This document shows positions 1-6,008 of a DNA stretch of 6,080 bases, piece after piece. This stretch comes from DAOVRL01 sp964459805 (lineage in GTDB: Bacteria > Planctomycetota > Phycisphaerae > Sedimentisphaerales > Anaerobacaceae). Position numbers and translations under genes: made by a program. The notes beneath the pieces are model-generated. The model searched no databases. It saw nothing but the letters and a program-made list of their open reading frames with translations, and was not told the DNA's origin. Each line of letters starts with the position of its first letter. Positions within the stretch are counted from its first letter, which is position 1. The DNA lies in NCBI GenBank assembly GCA_964459805.1, contig CAYWOD010000209.1, positions 1 to 6,080 of the forward strand. The letters are read 5' to 3'.

Positions 1-178
1 ACAAGTCTAAGGCCCTGACCTGCAACGGCCACCTACTCATTAACCGGATGAACCCTTTCTTCCTTGGTTTGTTCACAAACCGATTGCCGATTCGAACAGG
101 TAGTAACAGCAACTATCCATCTAAGTTCGATTGGGAGTTATGTTAACCCGGCAAATGAAATTTGGCAATAGAATTGTC
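1..178. other. Gene-free leader upstream of pdxJ
   Basis: I can assign no gene here. The + frame starting at base 3 is open to a TAA at 144-146 (about 47 codons), but the peptide is low in recognisable motifs and its beginning is outside the window. The - strand also has a short frame open from about base 114 to the left edge. Neither is convincing. Two small inverted repeats are visible: GGTTTG-TTCA-CAAACC at 66-81 (extendable to 64-83 with one wobble pair) and CAAAT-GAA-ATTTG at 152-164. The second lies about 15 nt upstream of the pdxJ -35 element, so it could be an operator, but nothing else supports that. Confidence 0.5.
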
Positions 179-179
179 C

Positions 180-207
180 TTGATTGAAGCAGTATCCGTG
201 TTATAAT
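180..207 (+). promoter_or_regulatory. Sigma-70 type promoter of pdxJ
   Basis: A -35 like TTGATT (180-185) and a perfect TATAAT -10 (202-207) are separated by 16 nt. A TG dinucleotide at 199-200, one base before the -10, makes it an extended -10 as well. Transcription would start near 213-215, about 20 nt before the pdxJ ATG at 235. This is the best promoter in the window. Because it overlaps the possible TTG start at 184, it also argues against that longer PdxJ reading. Confidence 0.75.
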
Positions 208-221
208 TGCCCGGTTCTATT

Positions 222-226
222 GAGGG
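222..226 (+). promoter_or_regulatory. Ribosome binding site of pdxJ
   Basis: GAGGG lies 8 nt before the ATG at 235. It decides the start in favour of 235 over the in-frame TTG at 184, which has no comparable site and lies inside the promoter. Confidence 0.7.
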
Positions 227-234
227 CTGGAAAA

Positions 235-969
235 ATGGCAGTATTGAATGTTAATATCGACCACGTTGCGACGGTTCGTCAGGCCCGGCGGACTGATGAG
301 CCTGACCCGGTCTGGGCGGCGGCGCAGTGCGAGCTGGCCGGGGCAAATGGAATCACGGTCCATCTGCGGCAGGACAGACGCCATATAAACGACCGGGACG
401 TCAGGCTGCTCCAAGAGACCGTCGCCTGTAAGCTGAACCTTGAGATGTGTATGGCTGAGCCGATAGTCAAGATCGCCGAGCAGATTAGGCCGGAGCAGGT
501 GACATTAGTGCCTGAGAAAAGGGCCGAGCTGACTACCGAAGGCGGGCTGGATTGTGCCAAGTACAAGAGGCGGCTTGCCCAGGTTGTCAAAAGGATGCAC
601 AAGAAAGGCATCCTGGTCAGCACGTTTATCGCACCGGAGCCAGAGCAGATACTCGCCTCGGCCGAGACCGGGTGTGACGCTGTTGAATTGCATACCGGCA
701 TGTATGCGAACGCGAGGACGCCGCGGGCCGTCAAGAAAAGACTAAGCGAGCTCGAACGAGGCAAAGACCTGGCGGTCGAGAACAAGCTGATTGTCCACGC
801 CGGCCACGGTCTGACGTATCGAAACATCGGGCCTGTCGCCGCTATCGAGGACCTCTGCGAGTTCAATATTGGCCACAGCATCGTATCGAGGGCCGTCTTC
901 GTCGGCATAGAAGAGGCGACAGCTCAAATGATAGAGTTGATAGACAAATTCAGCGCGCAAGATATTTAG
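235..969 (+). CDS. pdxJ: Pyridoxine 5'-phosphate synthase PdxJ
   Basis: This cytoplasmic TIM-barrel enzyme condenses 1-deoxy-D-xylulose 5-phosphate with 3-amino-2-oxopropyl phosphate to give pyridoxine 5'-phosphate, the last ring-forming step of the DXP-dependent vitamin B6 pathway (partner enzyme PdxA, not in this window). The 244-aa product has the family's usual length. Visible hallmarks are VNIDHVATVRQAR (6-18, phosphate/substrate loop), GITVHLRQDRRHI (39-51), NLEM (68-71), LVPEKR (91-96), TTEGGLD (100-106), ELHTGMYA (151-158), HAGHGLTY (188-195) and NIGHSIVSRAV near the C-terminus. By alignment with the E. coli enzyme, the catalytic His45, Glu72 and His193 correspond to His43, Glu70 and His191, all present. 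The ATG at 235 is chosen because it has a Shine-Dalgarno and matches the usual family N-terminus; a longer reading from TTG 184 would add 17 unrelated residues. It ends in TAG. dapA follows on the same strand after 132 nt. Confidence 0.97.
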   Translation: MAVLNVNIDHVATVRQARRTDEPDPVWAAAQCELAGANGITVHLRQDRRHINDRDVRLLQETVACKLNLEMCMAEPIVKIAEQIRPEQVTLVPEKRAELTTEGGLDCAKYKRRLAQVVKRMHKKGILVSTFIAPEPEQILASAETGCDAVELHTGMYANARTPRAVKKRLSELERGKDLAVENKLIVHAGHGLTYRNIGPVAAIEDLCEFNIGHSIVSRAVFVGIEEATAQMIELIDKFSAQDI

Positions 970-1078
970 CCACGCAGGCACTAAGTCACAAAGGAAATAA
1001 TAATTGAGAGAATAGATGGAGCTAACCCTTAGCGTCTTCGAGCTTATTGTAATGTTGGTGGCTTAGTGGCTTAGTGGC
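969..1078. repeat. Imperfect inverted repeat with GCCACTAAG-type arms
   Basis: The left arm (969-989) and the reverse complement of the right arm (1058-1078) agree at 17 of 21 positions. The right arm is itself built of an 8-bp unit, GTGGCTTA, repeated twice and followed by GTGGC. The left arm has the matching CACTAAG core. Between the arms lies an AT-richer stretch that includes a related CTTAGCGTCTTCGAG segment at 1029-1043. The left arm begins on the last base of the pdxJ stop codon and the right arm ends 23 nt before the dapA start. Elements with this GCCAC/CTAAG/CACAAAG flavour occur as dispersed intergenic repeats in many environmental bacteria (general knowledge, not verified here). 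There is no U-tract, so it is not a classical terminator, but the transcript could fold into a long hairpin between the two genes. Confidence 0.7.
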
Positions 1079-1089
1079 AAAGAGAATTC

Positions 1090-1096
1090 AGGGAGG
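1090..1096 (+). promoter_or_regulatory. Ribosome binding site of dapA
   Basis: AGGGAGG lies 5 nt before the ATG at 1102. It is a strong Shine-Dalgarno just outside the right arm of the inverted repeat, and it confirms the dapA start. Confidence 0.8.
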
Positions 1097-1101
1097 TTAC
1101 G

Positions 1102-1974
1102 ATGTTTACAGGGGCAATGGTCGCATTGGTGACGCCTTTTCAGGATGGGGACATCGATTTTCAAACGCTCGATGAGCTGATTGATTTCGAATTGGAGAAC
1201 AGCATAGATGCGATAGTGCCGGTTGGGACGACGGGTGAATCGCCGACGCTCAGCCACGATGAGCACAAGCAGGTTATCGAGAGGGTGGTCAAGGCGGTGG
1301 GCGGGCAGGTTCCTGTGATTGCGGGGGCCGGCTCAAACAGCACCGCTGAGGCAATCGAGTTGACGGCGTTTTCAAAAGATGTCGGCGCCGACGCCACGCT
1401 GCAGGTCGGGCCATACTACAATAAGCCGACGCAGGAAGGCTTCTATCAGCACTTCAAGGCGATAGCCGAAGAGGTTGACCTGCCGATAGTCCTGTACAAC
1501 ATACCGGGGCGATGCGGGGCGGGTATGACGCCGGAGACTATCGCCCGCTTAGCTGAAGTTGAGAATATAGTCGCGGTCAAAGAGGCCACGGGCAGCCTGG
1601 ACCAGGCCAGCGAAATTGCGATGCGCTGTGATATTACCATCGTCTCAGGCGATGACTCGCTCACGTTGCCGTTAGCTTCGGTCGGCGGCAAGGGCGTTAT
1701 CAGCGTAGTGGCGAACATCGTGCCCACAGACGTCAAGGCGATGACGGATTTGATTTTAGAAGGGGATTTGGCGTCGGCACGGCAGTGGCATAAGAAGCTC
1801 TTTGCGCTGAGCAAGAATATACTGACGCTGGCAACCAACCCGATACCGATCAAGGCGGCGATGGCGATGCTCGATCTATGTTCGGCCGAGCTGCGCCTGC
1901 CAATGACGCCGTTAGAACAAGACAAGCTGGCCGTCTTAGAACAGACGCTCAAGGACTACGGGCTACTGACTTAG
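1102..1974 (+). CDS. dapA: 4-hydroxy-tetrahydrodipicolinate synthase DapA
   Basis: This cytoplasmic class I aldolase of the NAL/DapA TIM-barrel family condenses pyruvate with L-aspartate-4-semialdehyde to form 4-hydroxy-tetrahydrodipicolinate, the entry to diaminopimelate (peptidoglycan) and lysine. The 290-aa protein is complete and of normal length. Visible motifs are VGTTGES (41-47), GPYYNKPTQEG (103-113), LYNIPGR (131-137) and VAVKEATG (157-164). The Schiff-base lysine is Lys160. The proton-relay residues Thr43/Thr44, Tyr132 and Tyr106 and the substrate-binding Arg137 are all present, which favours a true DapA over other family members. Residues matching the E. coli allosteric lysine site (His52, His55, Asn79, Glu83, Tyr105) are also kept, so lysine feedback inhibition is plausible. 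The C-terminal LRLPMTP stretch matches enterobacterial DapA. The ATG at 1102 has a strong Shine-Dalgarno. It ends in TAG and converges on the sigma-factor gene; I see no convincing terminator in the 127-nt gap. Confidence 0.97.
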   Translation: MFTGAMVALVTPFQDGDIDFQTLDELIDFELENSIDAIVPVGTTGESPTLSHDEHKQVIERVVKAVGGQVPVIAGAGSNSTAEAIELTAFSKDVGADATLQVGPYYNKPTQEGFYQHFKAIAEEVDLPIVLYNIPGRCGAGMTPETIARLAEVENIVAVKEATGSLDQASEIAMRCDITIVSGDDSLTLPLASVGGKGVISVVANIVPTDVKAMTDLILEGDLASARQWHKKLFALSKNILTLATNPIPIKAAMAMLDLCSAELRLPMTPLEQDKLAVLEQTLKDYGLLT

Positions 1975-2101
1975 ACAAGCCCGCGATTGGTTTAGATACC
2001 GTCTATCAGCCATTTTCCGTCGGACCGGACTGCCGTTCCATGCAGTTGCATTTGCTCACCGGCGTGGATTCTGGTTGGGGTCCCGACTGTTTAACGTTTT
2101 G

Positions 2102-3388
2102 CTAAAAGCCGAAAATTGGGTGCAACTCTTCTCCAGTCGGCAAATGGTCGAAATACGTGCCTCTCGGATCGACATAACCGACACCGCGCTTCTGGAGTTT
2201 TACCATGCTGATGGAGCCATTACTGTTTTTCACCTCGACAGTAACTGTGTTCATTTCTTGCTGCTGGCTGTTTATTTTCTCGTCGGCTTCCTCCACCCCG
2301 CCTGGTACGTAGCCATCCGTGGAAGCTTCGGTGACGGACTCCTCAGAGCGGGACGCCGTGGGAACGGGTTTGGCGGGACGTGCGACGGACGTATCCTCGG
2401 CGAATATCTGCTCCCACATCTGCCTGTCCCACTGTGACCAATCGATTTCCTGCGTCGTTGGGGTTTTGTGCGTAACTGGGGCCGCCACCACAGGGCTTGC
2501 CGGGCTGCGAGACGAACTCGGAGTGGATTGCCGGGCCGCAACCGGGGTCGTAGGCTGCTTCGGTGCAGACGGTTCGGTCACGTGGTTATATGTAACTACA
2601 GAGCCGACTCCGACAACCGTTATCGCCGCGGCCGTTACGACCTTCGCTTTTACACCGGCGAGCACACCGGCCGCTACTTTGGCGCCTGATGCCGATGCAG
2701 CGGTGCCTGCACCCGCAGCCGACGCGGCTCCAGTGCCCACGGTCGTTGCGGCCGCGACCTCGCTCCCTACGAGGGCTATCTTTCCCAACTCCTGCAAGAC
2801 AGCCGCCGGCGCTGCCTGGGCGGCGTTTGCCGTCAGCAGGGAACCGAGTACAATAGCCGCTACAGCAACGCCGGATTTGCGAAGTTCACCGCGGAGTCTG
2901 TTGACCGCCGCTTTGATGTGTCTCGACACGGTCGGATGCGAGAGGCCTTTGTCGGCGGCGATATCGGTAAGGGACCGGCCTTTGAAGAAATACTCTATCA
3001 GAAGCTCACGCGAAGAAACATCAAGGGTTTCCAATGCCTGGTCCACGCGAGGCGACAAATCCTCCCACTTTTCGCTCTGACGGCATTTAACGTCAGCATA
3101 TTGACCCTCTGCACGTTTGCGAGCCGATTCAGCGCGAATTCTATCGACAGCTTTGCCGGTCGCCACCCTGTGAAGCCAGGCGGGGATTGAGCCGGTGATG
3201 GTATTGGCCTTTTTCAAGAGCTGGAAGAAGGTCTCCTGTGTAGCATCGGCAGCGGTCTCTCTATCGGCCAGGATACGCATGCACGCACTATAGACCAAAG
3301 ACGCGTACCGACGGACAATTTCTGAAAACGCGCCGGCGTCGCCCGATGCCACGAAACGCTGCAATAAGACTGCTTCATCTTGGGCCAT
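2102..3388 (-). CDS. ECF-type RNA polymerase sigma factor with long membrane-associated C-terminal extension
   Basis: This sigma-70 family protein of the ECF type should direct RNA polymerase to a specific promoter set. Residues about 5-94 form sigma2, with DATQETFFQLL (48-58) as the core-binding helix and WLHRVATGKAVDRIR (71-85) as the -10 recognition segment. Residues about 112-171 form sigma4, with the helix-turn-helix SLTDIAADKGLSHPTVSRHI (139-158). After this come a hydrophobic segment (173-193) ending in a signal-peptide-like ANAAQAA, an Ala/Gly-rich stretch, a second hydrophobic segment (250-267), a Pro/Ser/Thr-rich linker (272-312), a WSQWDRQMWEQIF patch and a separate C-terminal module ending HPIFGF. 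At 428 aa it is more than twice the usual ECF size (about 170-200 aa); such tails are known in planctomycete sigma factors. The ATG at 3388 is chosen over an in-frame ATG at 3412 because AAGGAG sits 9 nt before it and inside the longer reading. No anti-sigma gene adjoins it. The gene lies 121 nt downstream of the LRR gene on the same strand. Target genes are unknown. Confidence 0.9.
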   Translation of the reverse strand: MAQDEAVLLQRFVASGDAGAFSEIVRRYASLVYSACMRILADRETAADATQETFFQLLKKANTITGSIPAWLHRVATGKAVDRIRAESARKRAEGQYADVKCRQSEKWEDLSPRVDQALETLDVSSRELLIEYFFKGRSLTDIAADKGLSHPTVSRHIKAAVNRLRGELRKSGVAVAAIVLGSLLTANAAQAAPAAVLQELGKIALVGSEVAAATTVGTGAASAAGAGTAASASGAKVAAGVLAGVKAKVVTAAAITVVGVGSVVTYNHVTEPSAPKQPTTPVAARQSTPSSSRSPASPVVAAPVTHKTPTTQEIDWSQWDRQMWEQIFAEDTSVARPAKPVPTASRSEESVTEASTDGYVPGGVEEADEKINSQQQEMNTVTVEVKNSNGSISMVKLQKRGVGYVDPRGTYFDHLPTGEELHPIFGF

Positions 3389-3397
3389 TTTCTTATT

Positions 3398-3403
3398 CTC
3401 CTT
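3398..3403 (-). promoter_or_regulatory. Ribosome binding site of the sigma-factor gene
   Basis: On the - strand AAGGAG is followed by 9 nt and then ATG at 3388. The upstream in-frame ATG at 3412 has no such site, so the 428-aa product is preferred over the 436-aa reading. Confidence 0.75.
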
Positions 3404-3509
3404 AGCATACATTGTAACATATTCGTGCGCTCATATATAAGCCGTTTCCCGTCCGAGAATTGTTCAAGAAAAGCCGCATTTCTCCGCAAAAAGCAGATCT
3501 CCAGCCGGG

Positions 3510-6008
3510 TCAGTTTCCTCGATTGCGCCTGGGGGGAGAAGCTTGCTTGAGTTGAGTCTGGAAGAAGGCAAGATTCGGCAGTTGGTCTTGGAGGCGGCGT
3601 TTGGCTGCGGCGCTGATCCGGTGTCTTGAAGTGATATTCAGGTATGTGAGTGCTTTGAGGCGTTCGAGGTGGCGCAGCCCCTGCTCGGTTATGTTTCCAT
3701 CGCTGATGGTTAGCTGGTTGAGCTTGGTCATATTGGCAAGGTGCCGGAGGGCATCATCGGTCAACTCGGGACCGCCTATTCCCAGGCGCTCCATCTCGGT
3801 CAGGCTGGATAAGTGGGCTATACCTGTATCACTAAACTCGTGAGGGTATATATCTAACGACTTGAGATGCCTTAGTTTTGCCAGGCAAGCGAGGTCCGCA
3901 TCACCAAACGCATCTGCTGGACGTCTTGATAGACTCAAATCCAAGTTTCTAAGCTTGGTTAATCCGGAAATGTCCAAAACAAAGTTGCCTCGCCGTATCT
4001 GCTTTACCTCCAGATTAGTCAGCTCCGGCAGGCGGCTGAGTTGCGTCAGGTCTGAGAGGACCATGTGTGTTTGATGTAGGAAAAGTGTTTGCAGTGACTT
4101 TAATGCAGTCAGGCTCGCCAGGCCGGCACCGGTCAATTGCCCTTTGTTAAGCGGGCCGGTCGTCAGAGCAAGCTCCTTGAGGCTGCTGAGCCTGGCAATG
4201 TGAACTATCCCGGCATCGGTTATCCCTTGTCCCCCGATGGAGAGGTGCTCGAGAGATTTAAGATTTGCGATGTGTTCGAGCCCGGCGTTCGTGATCGGAC
4301 TGCCAGTGGTCGTGCCAACACTTAGGAACCTTAATCTTTGTAGAGTACGCAACTTAGCCAGTCCTTGGTCGGTTATACCTCTGAAGGGCAGGCTCAGATA
4401 TTCAAGCGACTTGATTCCAGACAGATGAATGACACCTTTGTCCGTGACCTGGGAATGCGTGATATCCAATTTCTTCAGCAAGTGCAGTTTCTTTAGATGA
4501 GCGATGCCAGTGTCGGTGATATTCTCGTTCCAGTGAAGGTTCAGGCTTTCAAGGTTGCTGACATACGACAAGTGCAGTAGCCCTGTGTCTGTAACTTGAC
4601 CAAGACCACCGATGTCCAGAATCCTCAGGGAACGGATGCCTCTTAGATGGGCCAGGCCGGCGTCGGTGAAGTTCTTGCCTGCAAGCATAAGATATCGCAG
4701 CGAAGGCAACTTGGCCAGATGTGCCGGGCCAGCATCCCCGATGCGACCTCCGACGAGTTGCAATTCTTCAAGTGACGTCAACCTTCCAAGATGAGCCAAA
4801 CCCGCGTTGGTGACGTGGTTTTCGTAGAACTGTAGCGCCTTGAGTGATTGTAACTGGGCGACCTGTGCCAAACCCTTGTTGGTAATTGCCTGAGGCAGGA
4901 ACAAACGCTCGAGTGATTTGAAGTCTTTGGTGAATTTGATACCGCTGTCGGAGATGTTTGTGGCGCCCAGGTTCAGGGACTTCAGGCCCGTCAAGTGGGC
5001 GATATGGGGCATGCATCTGTCGTCGGGCAACTGGCCGCCGGTATATTGGCCGTAGATGGTCAGCATATAGAGGTCGTCGGGCTTGAGGTTTGAAAGCGGG
5101 GAAAGGTCTCGCCAGCCGTCTTGACTTACATAGAGGGCAAGCCGTTTGCCGGCCGGGATGGTGACCTTGCCGGTCGCCTGGCCGAGGTAGTCCCAGTCGG
5201 TATCCTCTCTTGTGCCCCAGTAGTGAAATGTCTCGATGATTCTCTCGGTGCTTTGGTCCTGAATCATAAGCCTGCCGAGAGAGCGGTCTGTAGGGAAGTA
5301 AACAACGCGTTCTTTGCTCCGAGGCCCAGTAACTTCCGCCTGTTGTGTTGCATATTTGCGAAGCAATTCCCACGCGCTCGGACGCTTTCGGACAGCAGAT
5401 TTGGGCTTGGACTCAGCAGAACCGCTTGCTTTCTTTGGCCTGCAATCTATGATTACCTGCCCTTTTTCGTCCACGACCTGGCCGTCTTGCCAGGTGTATC
5501 GCGTCGGTAGGAAGTTTATTTCCACAAGCGTTCCATTCCTGAGTTCCGGGTCGTTGTCCGGATTCTCCAGTATAGGATCGTCAAATGACCCAAGCTGATC
5601 ATGATCGGGATTCAATATAATCTGCGTGCGCTTGTAATGTTTATCCTCACCCATATAGTATTTTGGACTCCCTATCGTCCGGTGATAACCTGCATTGACT
5701 TCCAGAGGAACCCAGATATCATCGACTTTTTCAAATTGAAGAACTTCTAAATAGCCTGTTGCAATGGAACCCCTGGGTATTATGTGACGATGTGTGTATT
5801 CACCTTCCCTGGCTTTGCGCCTCACCTTAGCCGGGTGATAGCCATGTTCCGGATCCAGCCAGACTGTATATTGTCCATACTTTGTATGAGCATCAATCAC
5901 AAAACACTCAGAACCTCTGACATTTTCGGTTGTCTCACGTACCGAAATACGATTTGCTTTGCGAAGTACTTCATCCAAGCGTTCATCACTGTCGATGTAA
6001 CCTAACAA
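3510..6008 (-). CDS. Large leucine-rich repeat protein, 5' end uncertain or interrupted
   Basis: The open frame codes for 832 residues from a TTG at 6008 to a TGA at 3510. Residues 1-190 form a beta-rich module with an aromatic signature (YTVWLDPEHGYHPAKV, 47-62) that resembles N-terminal domains of planctomycete hypothetical proteins, perhaps LolA/RseB-like (weak). A charged Lys/Ser-rich linker (193-210) leads to a second beta-rich stretch (about 230-320). From about 332 to the end there are roughly 19 leucine-rich repeats of about 24 residues, with consensus LxxLxLxxxxITDAGLAHLxxLxS; the C-terminus is basic (PPRRNRGN). LRRs bind proteins or other ligands; the partner is unknown. No signal peptide or membrane segment is visible. 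The start is doubtful: TTG 6008 has no Shine-Dalgarno, the first in-frame ATG is near residue 119, and the frame continues upstream to a TAG at 6042-6044. The conserved-looking beginning suggests missing N-terminal sequence. The sigma-factor gene lies downstream on the same strand and may share a transcript. The product class is sure, the intactness is not. Confidence 0.8.
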   Translation of the reverse strand: MLGYIDSDERLDEVLRKANRISVRETTENVRGSECFVIDAHTKYGQYTVWLDPEHGYHPAKVRRKAREGEYTHRHIIPRGSIATGYLEVLQFEKVDDIWVPLEVNAGYHRTIGSPKYYMGEDKHYKRTQIILNPDHDQLGSFDDPILENPDNDPELRNGTLVEINFLPTRYTWQDGQVVDEKGQVIIDCRPKKASGSAESKPKSAVRKRPSAWELLRKYATQQAEVTGPRSKERVVYFPTDRSLGRLMIQDQSTERIIETFHYWGTREDTDWDYLGQATGKVTIPAGKRLALYVSQDGWRDLSPLSNLKPDDLYMLTIYGQYTGGQLPDDRCMPHIAHLTGLKSLNLGATNISDSGIKFTKDFKSLERLFLPQAITNKGLAQVAQLQSLKALQFYENHVTNAGLAHLGRLTSLEELQLVGGRIGDAGPAHLAKLPSLRYLMLAGKNFTDAGLAHLRGIRSLRILDIGGLGQVTDTGLLHLSYVSNLESLNLHWNENITDTGIAHLKKLHLLKKLDITHSQVTDKGVIHLSGIKSLEYLSLPFRGITDQGLAKLRTLQRLRFLSVGTTTGSPITNAGLEHIANLKSLEHLSIGGQGITDAGIVHIARLSSLKELALTTGPLNKGQLTGAGLASLTALKSLQTLFLHQTHMVLSDLTQLSRLPELTNLEVKQIRRGNFVLDISGLTKLRNLDLSLSRRPADAFGDADLACLAKLRHLKSLDIYPHEFSDTGIAHLSSLTEMERLGIGGPELTDDALRHLANMTKLNQLTISDGNITEQGLRHLERLKALTYLNITSRHRISAAAKRRLQDQLPNLAFFQTQLKQASPPRRNRGN
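3570..5015 (-). repeat. Tandem leucine-rich repeats within the LRR gene (about 19 units of ~72 bp)
   Basis: Successive LxxLxL strands begin near residues 342, 366, 389, 413, 437, 461, 486, 511, 535, 559, 586, 610, 639, 663, 686, 715, 739, 763 and 787. The usual step is 23-25 residues, most units carrying a following (I/V)(T/S)DxGLxHL. Units have diverged strongly at the DNA level, so this is an old array and not a recent expansion. The step lengthens at 559-586, 610-639 and 686-715, where the ITDAGLAHL part is altered or extended. Confidence 0.85.

Noticed and set aside
85..105. T-loop-like GTTCGAATC on the - strand suggesting a tRNA
   Set aside because: The flanking bases do not form the 5-bp T stem (two of five pairs fail), and no acceptor or anticodon arm is found at the right spacing.
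3..146. Open + frame of about 47 codons at the left edge, as the 3' end of a partial gene
   Set aside because: No recognisable motif, no known start, and length within chance expectation. The reverse strand is also open for about 37 codons in the same place, so neither can be supported.
279..908. 209-aa frame opposite pdxJ
   Set aside because: It lies wholly antisense to an unambiguous gene, is Ser/Ala-rich and without motifs; a codon-bias shadow.
1975..2101. Terminator between the convergent dapA and sigma genes
   Set aside because: Only weak stems are seen (ACTGC/GCAGT at 2029-2046; ATGCA/TGCAT at 2040-2051; TTTTGCTAAAA at the sigma stop). None is GC-rich with a following T-tract on either strand.
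2319..3080. 253-aa + strand frame opposite the sigma-factor gene
   Set aside because: It is Ala/Thr-rich, mirrors the low-complexity Ala/Gly tail of the sigma factor, and has no Shine-Dalgarno or motif.
3413..3470. Promoter for the sigma gene in the 121-nt gap
   Set aside because: On the - strand TTGAAC (3467-3462) and TATATA (3439-3434) are 22 nt apart, too far for sigma-70. A GGGAAAC (3450-3444) resembles an ECF -35 but has no matching -10 at the usual spacing. Possible, not supportable.
4768..5373. 201-aa - strand frame overlapping the LRR gene in another phase
   Set aside because: Its composition (Arg/Pro/His-rich) is typical of an out-of-frame reading, and the LRR frame across the same bases has clear repeats.
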